Assembly: GCF_030406905.1 (NCBI RefSeq)
Contig: NZ_CP129137.1
Coordinates: 682,001-746,000 of the forward strand
Direction of reading: 5' to 3'
Source of the DNA: Streptomyces sp. HUAS CB01
GTDB taxonomy: Bacteria > Actinomycetota > Actinomycetes > Streptomycetales > Streptomycetaceae
Length of the DNA: 64,000 bases
Shown here piece by piece: positions 51,583 to 61,510 of the stretch; positions within the stretch are counted from its first letter, which is position 1, and the number at the start of each line of letters is the position of its first letter. Made by a program: the position numbers and the translations under genes. The notes below the pieces were generated by a model, which saw nothing but the letters and a program-made list of their open reading frames with translations, was not told the DNA's origin and did not search any database.

Positions 51583-52089
51583 ATGAGGCTGTTGCTGACA
51601 TCGGACACCCATGTACCCAAACGGGCCCGGGAACTGCCCGGTGAGCTGCTCGAACGCATCGAGCGCGCCGATGTCGTCCTCCATGCGGGCGACTGGGTGG
51701 ACACCGCGACGCTGGACCTGCTGGAGGCCCGGTCGCGCCGGCTCGTCGCGGTGTACGGCAACAACGACGGCGCCGCGCTGCGGGACCGGCTGCCGGAGGT
51801 GGCGCACGCGGAACTGGGCGGGCTGCGCTTCGGCGTCGTGCACGAGACGGGCCCCGCGCAGGGCCGCGAACGGCGGTGCGCGGAGCGGTTCCCCGAGCTG
51901 GACGTCCTGGTGTTCGGCCACAGCCACGTCCCCTGGGACACCACCGCCGAGGGCGGGCTGCGGCTGCTGAACCCCGGTTCGCCCACGGACCGGCGCCGGC
52001 AGCCGTACTGCACGTACATGACCGCCGTGGCGGCGCACGGGCAGCTGACCGAGGTCGCGCTGCACCGGCTGCCGCCACGGCGGCCGTGA
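51583..52089 (+). CDS. Small YfcE/MJ0936-type metallophosphoesterase
   Basis: 168 residues, complete calcineurin-like fold: 'LLTSDTHVPKRA' (D-x-H), 'VVLHAGDWVD' (GD), 'VAVYGNNDGA' (GNND), 'FGVVHETGP' (late His) and 'LVFGHSHVPW' (GHSH), then 'LLNPGSPTDRRRQP', the closing motif of the YfcE group. All metal ligands are present. Members cleave phosphodiesters in vitro; the natural substrate is unknown. It stands alone; the 238-bp region before it contains no feature I can name, and the next gene converges 16 bp after its stop. Confidence 0.88.
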   Translation: MRLLLTSDTHVPKRARELPGELLERIERADVVLHAGDWVDTATLDLLEARSRRLVAVYGNNDGAALRDRLPEVAHAELGGLRFGVVHETGPAQGRERRCAERFPELDVLVFGHSHVPWDTTAEGGLRLLNPGSPTDRRRQPYCTYMTAVAAHGQLTEVALHRLPPRRP

Positions 52090-52105
52090 GGGTGTCCGTG
52101 CCGGG

Positions 52106-53743
52106 TCAGGCGCGGTGGAGCAGGGCCTTCATGGCGTCGAGCAGGACCGTCTCCGGGTCGCGGACCGCACCGGGCGCGCGCCAGGCCACGAACCCGTCGG
52201 GGCGCACCACCACGGCGCCCTCGTCCGTCGTGCCGTGCAGCTCCGCCCAGTCCCCCGACTCGGGGACGAACTCCGCGTGCGGCTCCGTGCCGATCCGGTA
52301 GGCGTCCAGGGTGATGGACAGCTTCTCGGCGACCCGTGCGGCCGCCGTGTGCCACGGTGTGCCGCCGGAGCCCGTGAGCAGGACGAAGTTGCGCTCGTAC
52401 AGGTCCAGCGTGGACGTCCTCCGCTCGCTGTCGTGCGGGTGCAGCCACATGTGCGGGGCGCGGGTGCCGGGGTCCCCGGAGAGATCCATCCGATCGGGTA
52501 CGACGGCCATGTCCGGATCCGCGCCGACGACGGCGCCGCGCGGGTAGCGGTAGCCCATGGCGACCGTGAGCATGCCGCGCTGTCGTCCGCCGACCATTTC
52601 GGGGCCCGGGGTGTAGCCCGGATGGCTGTGCTCCGCCGACCGTGCCGACGCGCGCTCGCTGGTGGCCTCCGCGACCGGCCGGCGCTCGGCCTCGTAGCTG
52701 CCCAGCAGGCCGGGCCCCGCGGACCCGTTCAGCACGAGGGAGAGCTTCCAGGCCAGGTTGTGGGCGTCCTGGATGCCGGTGTTGGAGCCGAACGCGCCCG
52801 TGGGCGACATCTCGTGCGCGGAGTCGCCCGCGAGGAAGACCCGGCCCTGGCCGTACCGCTCCGCGACGCGTTCGGCCGCGTGCCAGGGGGCCTTTCCGGT
52901 GATCTCCACGTCGATGTCCGGGGCGCCGACGGCGCGGCGGATGTGGGCGGCGCAGCGCTCGTCGGTGAAGTCCTCCAGCGTCTCGCCCGTGTCGGGCTGC
53001 CAGGGGGCGTGGAACACCCAGTTCTCGCTGTTGTCCACCGGCAGCAGGGCGCCGTCCGCTTCCTCGGCGGTGAGGTAGCAGACGATGAAGCGCCGGTCGC
53101 CGACGACGTCGGCGAGTCCGCGCGAGCGGAAGGTGATGCTGACGTTGTGGAACAGGTCCCCGTGCCCCGTCTGGCCGATGCCGAGTTGCCGGCGGATGGG
53201 GCTGCGGGGCCCGTCGGCGGCGATCAGGTAGTCGGCGCGCACGGTCCTGCGCCGCCCCGACTCGCGCTCCTGCACGACGGCGGTGACGCCGTCCCCGTCC
53301 TGTTCGAACGAGACCATCTCGGTGGAGTAGCGCAGGTCGCCGCCGAGCTTGCGGGCGCAGTCCAGCAGCACCGGCTCCAGGTCGTTCTGGCTGCACACGC
53401 ACCACCCGGACGGGCTGAGCCGGGCGATGCCGTTCCCGGGGTCGATCTCCTTGAGCAGCCACTCGCCGGCGTCGCCGTGGAGCGACGGGGTCTGGAAGAT
53501 GCCGTGGTTGTCGGCGAGGAGCGACGCGGCCTCGTGGATCAGCGGTTCGGCCCCCGCCACCCGGAACAGCTCCATGGTGCGGACGTTGTTGCCCCGCCCG
53601 CGCGGATGCCTCGACGTGCCCGCGTGTCTCTCCACCAGCATGTGCCCGACGCCGAGCCTGCCGAGGAACAGCGAGGAGGACAGCCCCACCAGGGAGCCGC
53701 CCACGATGAGTACCGGTACGCGCTCGTCGATGTGTTCTTCCAT
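52106..53743 (-). CDS. whiE-ORFVIII: WhiE ORFVIII-like FAD hydroxylase
   Basis: 545 residues of the aromatic hydroxylase (PheA/TetX-like) family. FAD motifs: 'VPVLIVGGSLVGLSSSLFLG' (GxGxxG variant, G15-G20), 'AADGPRSPIRRQLGI' (DG motif) and 'VFLAGDSAHEMSPTGAFGSN' (GD motif), followed by 'GIQDAHNLAWKLSLVL'. A C-terminal thioredoxin-like domain runs from about residue 390. It should hydroxylate the aromatic spore-pigment polyketide. It is divergent from the polyketide operon, exactly as whiE ORFVIII is from ORFI-VII in S. coelicolor. GGAG six bases before ATG 53743 supports the start. Confidence 0.9.
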   Translation of the reverse strand: MEEHIDERVPVLIVGGSLVGLSSSLFLGRLGVGHMLVERHAGTSRHPRGRGNNVRTMELFRVAGAEPLIHEAASLLADNHGIFQTPSLHGDAGEWLLKEIDPGNGIARLSPSGWCVCSQNDLEPVLLDCARKLGGDLRYSTEMVSFEQDGDGVTAVVQERESGRRRTVRADYLIAADGPRSPIRRQLGIGQTGHGDLFHNVSITFRSRGLADVVGDRRFIVCYLTAEEADGALLPVDNSENWVFHAPWQPDTGETLEDFTDERCAAHIRRAVGAPDIDVEITGKAPWHAAERVAERYGQGRVFLAGDSAHEMSPTGAFGSNTGIQDAHNLAWKLSLVLNGSAGPGLLGSYEAERRPVAEATSERASARSAEHSHPGYTPGPEMVGGRQRGMLTVAMGYRYPRGAVVGADPDMAVVPDRMDLSGDPGTRAPHMWLHPHDSERRTSTLDLYERNFVLLTGSGGTPWHTAAARVAEKLSITLDAYRIGTEPHAEFVPESGDWAELHGTTDEGAVVVRPDGFVAWRAPGAVRDPETVLLDAMKALLHRA

Positions 53744-53946
53744 CAGTAGCTCCAGCTCCAGCCGCCGGTAGGGGGAATGTGGTTTCCATGCCCTGGCGGG
53801 AGGGGCTCGATCGCCCGGTTCACCCACCTGGTTCACACATCTCGCGCCACCCGTGGTACCGGCACAGGATCGAAGCCTGAAACCCCCGAGCCGGCTTCGT
53901 GCACCGCACGCGGCGGCCCCACCGTCTCGAAGGAGATGCGTGCATC
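53744..53946. promoter_or_regulatory. Divergent promoter region of the whiE locus
   Basis: 203 bp separate the hydroxylase gene from the polyketide operon. In S. coelicolor two developmentally timed promoters act here. The sequence shows GGTTCAC twice (53817-53823, 53830-53836) and GGAG at 53932-53935 for the rightward gene, but no confident -35/-10 pair that I can name. Confidence 0.45.
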
Positions 53947-55068
53947 ATGACAACGCTTTCCGAACGTATATCCCAGTCGGCCTTTGACGGCTCCAGGCTG
54001 CGTGTCGTACTGCTGCTGGACCTTCATGACGGCGCTCAGCAGAACTTCCTGAAGGCGTACGAGCACATGCGCAACCAGGTCGCCTCGGTGCCGGGCCACA
54101 TCAGCGACCAGCTGTGCCAGTCGATCGAGAATCCCTCGCAGTGGCTGATCACCAGCGAGTGGGAGAGCGCCCCGCCCTTCCTCGCGTGGGTGAACAGCGA
54201 GGAGCACGTCGAGACCGTGCGGCCGCTCCACAACTGCGTCCGGGACACCCGGTCCCTGCGCTTCAGCGTGCTGCGCGAGACGGGCAAGCTGCACACCTCC
54301 TCGGCCGCCGACGCGACGCAGGGCGGGCTGCAGCCGTTCCCCCGGGTGGGTGACAACGTGGTGCGCCACGCCCTCACCTTCACCGTGAAGCCGGGCAGCG
54401 AGGCGGTCGTGGCGGACATCCTCGCGGGTTACCAGTCGCCGCAGTCGAAGGTCGACGAGCACACCCGGCTGCGCCGGACCTCGCTGTTCATGCACGGCAA
54501 CCGTGTCGTGCGGGCCGTCGAGGTGGAGGGCGACCTGATGGCGGCGCTGCGCCACGTGGCCCGGCAGCCCGAGGTGCGGGCCGTCGAGGAGGCCATCAAC
54601 CCCTATCTGGAGCAGGACCGGGACCTCAACGACCCGGACTCCGCACGGGTCTTCTTCACCCGGGCCGCGCTCCCCGCGGTGCACCACCTGGCGTCCGCGG
54701 GCACCGACGACGAGGCCGTCAAGCGGCACGCGCTGTACTACCCGGCCAAGCCCGGCTGCGGCATGGCGCTGGCGCGGCTGCTCGCCGGACAGGACGAGGC
54801 GGCGGCGAGCGACCCTGCGACCCCGATCGACAGCAGCACGATCTTCCAGCGGGACGACATCGTCGTACGCCTGGTCGACGTGCGCGGTTCCGGTGACGCG
54901 GCGCCGCTGCAGGTGATCGGGGCCCACGGTCCTCGCAAGGCGGCCATGCTGTCCCGCCTGCTGGACAGCGAGGCGCTGGGCATCGACGCCCCGGCCACGG
55001 AGGAGGACATGTCCAAGCTCCTGTCGTCCGCGGACATGCGGCCGATCACCGACCGCCACGCCCCCTGA
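53947..55068 (+). CDS. whiE-ORFI: WhiE ORFI-like SchA/CurD-domain protein
   Basis: 373 residues, soluble. The protein is built of about three ferredoxin-like (ABM/dimeric barrel) units: '[20 protein letters not shown]', '[20 protein letters not shown]' and '[20 protein letters not shown]'. The C-terminal part matches the SchA/CurD-like domain found only in spore-pigment clusters; its biochemical role is not established, possibly cyclisation or monooxygenation of the polyketide chain. It is the first gene of the rightward operon. The ATG at 53947 is the first in-frame start of the family-like sequence; its GGAG lies 11 bases away. Confidence 0.85.
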   Translation: MTTLSERISQSAFDGSRLRVVLLLDLHDGAQQNFLKAYEHMRNQVASVPGHISDQLCQSIENPSQWLITSEWESAPPFLAWVNSEEHVETVRPLHNCVRDTRSLRFSVLRETGKLHTSSAADATQGGLQPFPRVGDNVVRHALTFTVKPGSEAVVADILAGYQSPQSKVDEHTRLRRTSLFMHGNRVVRAVEVEGDLMAALRHVARQPEVRAVEEAINPYLEQDRDLNDPDSARVFFTRAALPAVHHLASAGTDDEAVKRHALYYPAKPGCGMALARLLAGQDEAAASDPATPIDSSTIFQRDDIVVRLVDVRGSGDAAPLQVIGAHGPRKAAMLSRLLDSEALGIDAPATEEDMSKLLSSADMRPITDRHAP

Positions 55069-55148
55069 CCCGTGCGACCGGCCGCCCAGGCACCCGCACA
55101 CCCCGAACCGCCGGCGCCCCATCGCGCGGCCACGTGGAGGAACCCGTC

Positions 55149-55589
55149 ATGACCACACCCCATCGCATCGTCGACCTGAGCGAGACCCAGCACAACACCA
55201 AACGCGGCGGCGATCTGCGCGCCATGCTCACCCCCACCGCGGTGGGCGCCACGAGCGGCTTCATGGGCCTGGCGACCGTCGAGCCCGGTGACCGCATCGG
55301 CGAGCACTACCACCCGTACTCCGAGGAGTTCGTGTACGTGGTGTGCGGCGAGATGGAAGTCGACCTCGACGACGAGACGCTGCCGATCCGGCCCGACCAG
55401 GGACTGTTCATCCCGCCCTACGTGCGCCACCGGTTCCGCAACGTCGGCAGCACGCAGGCCCGTATGGTCTTCCACCTCGGGCCGCTGGCCCCGCGGCCGG
55501 AGCTGGGCCACGTCGACACCGAGGAGACGCCGGGGGCGGAGGCCGCGGCGGCCCACCGGCCGCCGGAACGCACCGGGACGGCTTCATGA
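55149..55589 (+). CDS. whiE-ORFII: WhiE ORFII-like cupin
   Basis: 146 residues, one cupin domain: '[20 protein letters not shown]' is motif 1 with the two His and Glu metal ligands, and '[17 protein letters not shown]' is motif 2. Cupins of this type occur in all spore-pigment loci and in some aromatic polyketide clusters, where they are thought to help cyclise or oxidise the polyketide. GGAGG at 55136-55140, eight bases before ATG, fixes the start. It overlaps the ketosynthase gene by ATGA. Confidence 0.88.
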   Translation: MTTPHRIVDLSETQHNTKRGGDLRAMLTPTAVGATSGFMGLATVEPGDRIGEHYHPYSEEFVYVVCGEMEVDLDDETLPIRPDQGLFIPPYVRHRFRNVGSTQARMVFHLGPLAPRPELGHVDTEETPGAEAAAAHRPPERTGTAS

Positions 55590-56854
55590 CCCGGCGCGTC
55601 GCGGTCACCGGTGTCGGCATAGTCGCGCCGGGGGGTGTCGGGATACCGGCGTTCTGGGACCTCCTGGCCAACGGCCGTACGGCGACGCGCGGCATCACCC
55701 TCTTCGACCCGACCGGTTTCCGGTCGCGGATCGCCGCCGAGTGCGACTTCGACCCCGAGGAGCACGGGCTGGGTCCGGAGGAGGTGCAGCGGGCGGACCG
55801 GTACGTCCAGTTCGCGATGGTCGCCGCCCGGGAGGCGCTCCGGGACGCCGGTCTCGACCCGGAGAAGGAGGACCCCTGGCGGATCGGGGTGTCGCTCGGC
55901 ACCGCCGTGGGCGGCACCACTCGTCTGGAGCACGACTACGTCAAGGTCAGCAGTTCGGGCCGGCGCTGGGACGTGGATCCGAGCGAGGCGGAGCCGCATC
56001 TGCACCGGGCGTTCTCGCCCAGCGCACTCGCCTCCGAGGTCGCCGAGCAGACGGGTGCCCACGGCCCGGTCCAGACGGTGTCCACGGGCTGCACCTCCGG
56101 TCTGGACGCGATCGGGTACGCCTTCCACGCGATAGAGGAGGGCAGGGTCGACGTCTGCATAGCCGGCGCGTCGGACTCGCCCATCTCCCCCATCACCGTG
56201 GCGTGCTTCGACGCGATCAAGGCCACGTCACCCAACAACGACGATCCGGCCCATGCCTCACGCCCCTTCGACGCGCGCCGTGACGGGTTCGTCATGGGCG
56301 AGGGCGGAGCCGTGCTCGTCCTGGAGGAACTCGAACACGCGCGTGCCCGCGGTGCCACGGTGTACTGCGAGATCGGCGGCTACGCCACGTTCGGCAACGC
56401 GTACCACATGACGGGTCTGACCCGTGAGGGACTGGAGATGGCGCGGGCCATCGACAGCGCCCTGGACCACGCGCGGCTCGACGGGTCGGACATCGACTAC
56501 GTCAACGCGCACGGTTCCGGTACGCAGCAGAACGACCGGCACGAGACGGCCGCCGTGAAGCAGTCGCTCGGTTCCCACGCGTACAAGGTCCCGATGAGTT
56601 CCATCAAGTCCATGGTGGGTCACTCGCTCGGGGCGATCGGGGCGATCGAGGTCGTCGCCTGTGTGCTGGCACTCGCCCACCAGGTGGTGCCGCCGACGGC
56701 GAACTACGAGACCCCCGACCCCGAGTGCGACCTCGACTATGTGCCACGCACGGCGCGCGCCCTCAAGCTGCGCAACGTGCTCTCGGTCGGCAGCGGATTC
56801 GGCGGATTCCAGTCCGCCGTGGTCCTGACCCGGCCAGGAGGGAGGACACCATGA
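55586..56854 (+). CDS. whiE-ORFIII: Type II PKS ketosynthase alpha (WhiE ORFIII)
   Basis: 422 residues, full-length KS-alpha. The active-site Cys is C169 in '[15 protein letters not shown]', the catalytic His residues lie in '[14 protein letters not shown]' and '[13 protein letters not shown]', and '[17 protein letters not shown]' is the usual glycine-rich motif. With the next gene it forms the heterodimer that condenses malonyl units into the poly-beta-keto chain. The start overlaps the cupin stop (ATGA) and its stop overlaps the CLF start (ATGA), so the three are translationally coupled. Confidence 0.95.
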   Translation: MTRRVAVTGVGIVAPGGVGIPAFWDLLANGRTATRGITLFDPTGFRSRIAAECDFDPEEHGLGPEEVQRADRYVQFAMVAAREALRDAGLDPEKEDPWRIGVSLGTAVGGTTRLEHDYVKVSSSGRRWDVDPSEAEPHLHRAFSPSALASEVAEQTGAHGPVQTVSTGCTSGLDAIGYAFHAIEEGRVDVCIAGASDSPISPITVACFDAIKATSPNNDDPAHASRPFDARRDGFVMGEGGAVLVLEELEHARARGATVYCEIGGYATFGNAYHMTGLTREGLEMARAIDSALDHARLDGSDIDYVNAHGSGTQQNDRHETAAVKQSLGSHAYKVPMSSIKSMVGHSLGAIGAIEVVACVLALAHQVVPPTANYETPDPECDLDYVPRTARALKLRNVLSVGSGFGGFQSAVVLTRPGGRTP

Positions 56855-58098
56855 GTCCTCGGCAGGACCGGCGACCGGTCGTCACCGGAATCGGTGTCGT
56901 CGCCCCCAACGGGGTCGGTACCGATGCCTTCTGGAAGTCCACACGGGAGGGCATCAGCGTCCTCGACCACATCACGCGGGAAGGCTGCGACCACATGCCG
57001 GTCCGGGTCGCGGGAGAGGTCCGCGGCTTCGACCCCGAATCCCTGGTCGAGGAGCGCTACCTCGTCCAGACCGACCGGTTCACGCACTTCGCGATGGCCG
57101 CCGCCGACATGGCGCTGGCCGACGCGCGGATAACGTCGGGCGACTACAGCGACTCGCCGTTCGCCGTGGGTGTGGTCACGGCGGCCGGTTCCGGTGGCGG
57201 CGAGTTCGGCCAGCGGGAGCTGCAGCGGCTGTGGGGACAGGGCTCGCGCTATGTGGGCCCGTACCAGTCCATCGCCTGGTTCTACGCGGCGAGCACCGGT
57301 CAGATCTCCATCCGCGGCGGGTTCAAGGGCCCCTGCGGTGTGGTGGCCAGCGACGAGGCGGGCGGTCTCGACGCCCTCGCGCACGCGGCCCGGGCCATCG
57401 GCCGGGGCACGGACGCGGTCGTCATCGGGGCGGCGGAGGCGCCGCTCGCGCCGTACTCGCTGGTCTGCCAGCTCGGGTACCGGGAACTCAGCACGAGCGA
57501 GGACCCGGAACGCGCCTACCGGCCCTTCACCGCGAGCGCGAACGGTTTCGTGCCCGCGGAGGGCGGGGCCATGCTCGTCGTCGAGGAGGAGTCGGCCGCC
57601 CGCCGCCGAGGCGCCGCGGTCCGCGCCGTGGTGGCCGGTCACGCGGCGACGTTCACCGGGGCCTCCCGGTGGGAGGAGTCGCGCGAGGGGCTGGCCCAGG
57701 CGATCCGGGGAGCCCTGGCGGAGGCCCGGTGCGCGCCCGAGGAGATCGACGTCGTCTTCGCGGACGCGCTCGGCATCCCGGACGCGGACCGCGCCGAGGC
57801 CCTGGCGCTCGCCGACGCGCTGGGGACGCACGGCCGGCGGGTGCCGGTCACGGCGCCCAAGTCCGGTACGGGCCGGGCGTACTGCGGAGCGCCCGTGCTG
57901 GACACGGCCGCCGCCGTGCTCGCTCTGCAGGACGGCGTCGTCCCGCCCACGCCCAATGTCTTCGACGTGTGCCACGAGCTCGAGGTGGTCACCGGCAGGC
58001 CCCGCCCTGCCGAGCTGCGCACGGCCCTCGTGCTCAGCCGGGGACTCATGGGCTCGAACGCGGCGCTCGTGCTGCGGCACGGCGCCCCCACCCGGTGA
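56851..58098 (+). CDS. whiE-ORFIV: Type II PKS chain-length factor (WhiE ORFIV)
   Basis: 415 residues, KS-beta/CLF. The thiolase-type fold is conserved ('[20 protein letters not shown]', '[16 protein letters not shown]'), but the active-site Cys of KS-alpha is replaced: the aligned position, E169 in '[14 protein letters not shown]', is Glu, where most chain-length factors have Gln. It partners KS-alpha and sets chain length; spore-pigment systems make long (C24-type) chains. Coupled to KS-alpha by ATGA. The Glu is the only odd point and may be normal for the whiE branch. Confidence 0.93.
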   Translation: MSPRQDRRPVVTGIGVVAPNGVGTDAFWKSTREGISVLDHITREGCDHMPVRVAGEVRGFDPESLVEERYLVQTDRFTHFAMAAADMALADARITSGDYSDSPFAVGVVTAAGSGGGEFGQRELQRLWGQGSRYVGPYQSIAWFYAASTGQISIRGGFKGPCGVVASDEAGGLDALAHAARAIGRGTDAVVIGAAEAPLAPYSLVCQLGYRELSTSEDPERAYRPFTASANGFVPAEGGAMLVVEEESAARRRGAAVRAVVAGHAATFTGASRWEESREGLAQAIRGALAEARCAPEEIDVVFADALGIPDADRAEALALADALGTHGRRVPVTAPKSGTGRAYCGAPVLDTAAAVLALQDGVVPPTPNVFDVCHELEVVTGRPRPAELRTALVLSRGLMGSNAALVLRHGAPTR

Positions 58099-58121
58099 AC
58101 AACCGTGAGAAGGAGGACCTC

Positions 58122-58872
<751 letters not shown>

Positions 58873-58897
58873 CCGCCCACCGAAGGGATCCCCCTCG

Positions 58898-59230
58898 ATG
58901 CACCACGCCCTCATCGTCGCCCGTATGGCACCGGACTCGGCCCACGACATCGCCAGGGTGTTCGAGGCCTCCGACCGGGGCGAACTGCCCGACCTGGTCG
59001 GCGTGACCCGGCGCAGCCTCTTCCAGTTCGGCGATGTCTACCTCCATCTGATCGAAGCCGACCGGCCGCCGGGGCCGGCGGTGGCCAAGGTGGCGGGCCA
59101 CCCCGAGTTCCGTGACATCAGCGACAAGCTCTCCGCCTACGTCAGCGCGTACGACCCGGAGACCTGGCGCAGCCCGAAGGACGCCATGGCCCACGAGTTC
59201 TACCGCTGGGAGCGTGCCGCGAAGGGATGA
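58898..59230 (+). CDS. whiE-ORFVII: TcmI-like polyketide cyclase (WhiE ORFVII)
   Basis: 110 residues, ferredoxin-like dimeric barrel of the TcmI cyclase family: 'HHALIVARMAPDSAHDIARV', 'GVTRRSLFQFGDVYLHLIE', 'GHPEFRDISDKLSAYVSAYD' and terminal 'AMAHEFYRWE'. It closes later rings of the spore-pigment polyketide. It is the last gene of the operon; a 14-bp-stem terminator begins 13 bp after its stop. Confidence 0.93.
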   Translation: MHHALIVARMAPDSAHDIARVFEASDRGELPDLVGVTRRSLFQFGDVYLHLIEADRPPGPAVAKVAGHPEFRDISDKLSAYVSAYDPETWRSPKDAMAHEFYRWERAAKG

Positions 59231-59242
59231 GGCACGACGAAT

Positions 59243-59274
59243 CGCCGGCTCCGCGTACGGACGCGGAGCCGGCG
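59243..59274. terminator. Bidirectional terminator after the whiE operon
   Basis: CGCCGGCTCCGCGT (59243-59256), loop ACGG, ACGCGGAGCCGGCG (59261-59274): a perfect 14-bp stem with a 4-base loop, in the 64-bp gap between two convergent genes. The strongest hairpin seen in the window. Confidence 0.85.
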
Positions 59275-59294
59275 AGGGGGAGGGAGCCCGGGGG

Positions 59295-60365
59295 TCAGCC
59301 GCCGGGTGTGACGCTCTCGAACGCGTGGAGGTACGCGTTCACCGGACGGACGTCGCCGACGACGAGGCCGGCGTCCGCCATCCTGCCGGTCATGCTCTCC
59401 TGGGTGTGCTTCGCACCGCCCACGTTCAGGAGCAGCAGCAGATCCATCGACGTGGTGAACTTCATCGACGGGGTGTCGTCGACGAGGTTCTCGATGACCA
59501 CCACCCGGGCCCCGGGACGGGCGGCCGAGACGACGTTGCGGAGGGTCCTGCGCGTGCTGTCGTCGTCCCATTCCAGGATGTTCTTGATGATGTAGACGTC
59601 GGCCTCGACCGGGATGGCCTCCCGGCAGTCGCCGGGGACGATGGTGACCCGGTCGGCGAGGGACCCGCCGTCCCGCAGCCGGGGATCGGCGTTGGCGACG
59701 ACACGCGGCAGGTCCAGCAGCGTTCCCCGCAGGCCGGGGTTCTTCTCCAGCAGGCTCGCCAGCACATGGCCCTGACCGCCGCCGATGTCCGCGACGGTGG
59801 ACGCTCCCGTGAGGTCGAGCAGTTCCGCCACGTCCAGCGCCGACTGCATGCTGGACGTGGTCATGGCCTGGTTGAAGACGTGCGCGGACTCGTGCGCGTC
59901 CTCGTGGAGGTAGTCGAAGAAGCCCTTGCCGTACAGGCCGTCGAAGACGCTCCTGCCCGTGCGGACCGCCTCGTCGAGGCGCGGCCAGGCGTCCCAGGTC
60001 CACGGCTCGGTGCACCACAGGGAGATGTACTTGAGGCTGTGGGGGTCGTCCTCCCGCAGCAGGCGCGACATCTCGGTGTGGGCGAACGTGCCGTCCGCCC
60101 TCTCGGTGAAGATGCCGTAGCAGGTCAGGGCGCGCAGCATGCGCCGCAGGGCCCGGGGGTCGGCCTTGACGGCCGACGCCAGGTCCTCGGCGGTTGCCGG
60201 GGTCTCCCCCAGCGCGTCCGCGACGCCGAGCCGTGCGGCGGCCCGTACGGAGCCGGCCAGGGCGGCGCCGAAGACGAGCTCCCGCAGCCGCATGGACGGC
60301 GGGGTGGCGGTGTGGACGGTGGTCCCCGCGGTGTCCGTGGCCGCGCCGGTCGTACCGGTCGTCAT
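59295..60365 (-). CDS. SAM-dependent O-methyltransferase
   Basis: 356 residues of the TcmN/DnrK-like O-methyltransferase family. The N-terminal helical dimerisation domain ('LRELVFGAALAGSVRAAARL', 'RALRRMLRALTCYGIFTE') is followed by a Rossmann SAM domain: 'TVADIGGGQGHVLASLLEKN' binds SAM, 'GTLLDLPRVVANADP' and 'ADVYIIKNILEWDDDS' are later motifs (an Asn occupies the place often held by the catalytic His). It converges on the whiE operon and may methylate the pigment or another phenol. The ATG at 60365 overlaps the stop of the upstream beta-helix gene (ATGA on the minus strand), so the two are one operon. Confidence 0.85.
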   Translation of the reverse strand: MTTGTTGAATDTAGTTVHTATPPSMRLRELVFGAALAGSVRAAARLGVADALGETPATAEDLASAVKADPRALRRMLRALTCYGIFTERADGTFAHTEMSRLLREDDPHSLKYISLWCTEPWTWDAWPRLDEAVRTGRSVFDGLYGKGFFDYLHEDAHESAHVFNQAMTTSSMQSALDVAELLDLTGASTVADIGGGQGHVLASLLEKNPGLRGTLLDLPRVVANADPRLRDGGSLADRVTIVPGDCREAIPVEADVYIIKNILEWDDDSTRRTLRNVVSAARPGARVVVIENLVDDTPSMKFTTSMDLLLLLNVGGAKHTQESMTGRMADAGLVVGDVRPVNAYLHAFESVTPGG

Positions 60366-61423
60366 GCGCACTTCCCCGCCTTCTCGGACAGGCGGCAGTA
60401 GTTGCCGGAGAAGGTGTTGCCGGTACCGGTGTCCCGGTTGGCGAGGTCCGCCGGACGGTTGCCCACCAGCATGTTGGACTTGATGACGTTGCCGCTGTTG
60501 GGGGCGCCCACGATGCTCTTGAAGAGCACGATCCCGCCGGAGAACGGCGAGGTGCCGACGTTGCTCCAGACGGCGTTCGACGCGACCGTCGCGCCCTCGA
60601 CGCCGGTGAGGACGATGCCGGCGCCCTGGATCCTCGGGAGCCGCGCGGTCTTGGCGCAGGACTTGTTGTTGTGGTGCACGCGGTTGCCGCGCACGGTCAG
60701 GTCGCCCGTCCGGGGGACGCCCTCGTCCCCGACGACGAACATGCCGGCGCAGTTGCCGGTGACGACGTTGTTGTTCACGTACAGGTTCCGCAGGCGCCGG
60801 ACGGTGATGCCGATGCGGTTCCCGGCCAGCAGGTTGTCCATGACCACGGTGCGCCGCGTGTTGATGGCTCCGGCCTCGGTGTCGATGGTGTTCGACACGA
60901 AGATGCCCGACTCCGCGTTGTCACGGGCCGCGTTGCCGCGGATCTCGGACCGCAGGGAGCGCTCCTGGGCGATGCCCCAGTTGCCGTTCCCCACCGCGGT
61001 GACCTCACGGACGCTCAGCTTGTTGGTGCGCGAGGCCCAGATGCCGTTCTTCTTGAACTGCGACACCGTCAGGGAGTGGATCCGCACGTTCGTGGCGGGC
61101 TTGGCATCGGTGCCGATGACGCAGATCCCGTTGCCGCCCAGACCGCACACGTGCGTGGCCTTGGCCGTGGACGGGAGGAGGACGGTCCGGTCACCCGCGC
61201 CGCGCAGCGTCAGGTCGGACTTCCTGATGAGGACGCTCTCCCGGTAGACGCCGGGGGCGATGTCGATGGTGTCGCCGGGGCGGGCCCGGTCGACCGCGAG
61301 CTGGATCGACTCACCGGGGACCACGTCGTAGGTGGTGCGGGCACCTGCCGGCGCCGCCACGCCCAGCCCCGAGGTCACCATCAGAGCGACACAGCCGAGG
61401 TACATGAATTGTCGTTTCGTCAT
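60362..61423 (-). CDS. Secreted right-handed beta-helix protein
   Basis: 353 residues. A signal peptide ('MTKRQFMYLGCVALMVTSGL', cleavage after 'APAGA' near residue 28) precedes 'YDVVPGESIQLAVDRARPGD' and 'IDIAPGVYRESVLIRKSDLT', the usual entry to a parallel beta-helix. About nine coils follow with Asn-rich turns ('NGIWASRT', 'NNVVTGNCAGMFVVG', 'SNMLVGNRPADLANR'). Such proteins bind or cleave polysaccharides; no pectate-lyase Asp/Arg set is evident, so catalysis is unproven. The gene is the first of a two-gene operon with the methyltransferase, an unexpected pairing for a secreted protein. A perfect 11-bp inverted repeat lies just before its start. Confidence 0.8.
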   Translation of the reverse strand: MTKRQFMYLGCVALMVTSGLGVAAPAGARTTYDVVPGESIQLAVDRARPGDTIDIAPGVYRESVLIRKSDLTLRGAGDRTVLLPSTAKATHVCGLGGNGICVIGTDAKPATNVRIHSLTVSQFKKNGIWASRTNKLSVREVTAVGNGNWGIAQERSLRSEIRGNAARDNAESGIFVSNTIDTEAGAINTRRTVVMDNLLAGNRIGITVRRLRNLYVNNNVVTGNCAGMFVVGDEGVPRTGDLTVRGNRVHHNNKSCAKTARLPRIQGAGIVLTGVEGATVASNAVWSNVGTSPFSGGIVLFKSIVGAPNSGNVIKSNMLVGNRPADLANRDTGTGNTFSGNYCRLSEKAGKCA

Positions 61424-61432
61424 GAGCTCAAA

Positions 61433-61464
61433 TTATGTGGCGAATAGGACAAGTCGCCACATAA
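61433..61464 (-). promoter_or_regulatory. Operator-like inverted repeat before the beta-helix gene
   Basis: TTATGTGGCGA (61433-61443) and TCGCCACATAA (61454-61464) are perfect 11-bp inverted arms 10 bases apart, starting 10 bp upstream of the start codon. Read on the minus strand the inner arm contains CATAAT, a 5/6 match to a -10 hexamer, so a bound protein would block the promoter and the message could be nearly leaderless. Confidence 0.6.
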
Positions 61465-61510
61465 CTCACCCATCAGGAGCGTGTCGTGGAGGCCTGCCCG
61501 GCGGACCGGT

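Noticed and set aside
53817..53836. Two GGTTCAC copies in the whiE divergent region as a PHO box
   Set aside because: PhoP-binding repeats are spaced 11 bp. Here the copies are 13 bp apart and only two occur, and no phosphate gene adjoins.
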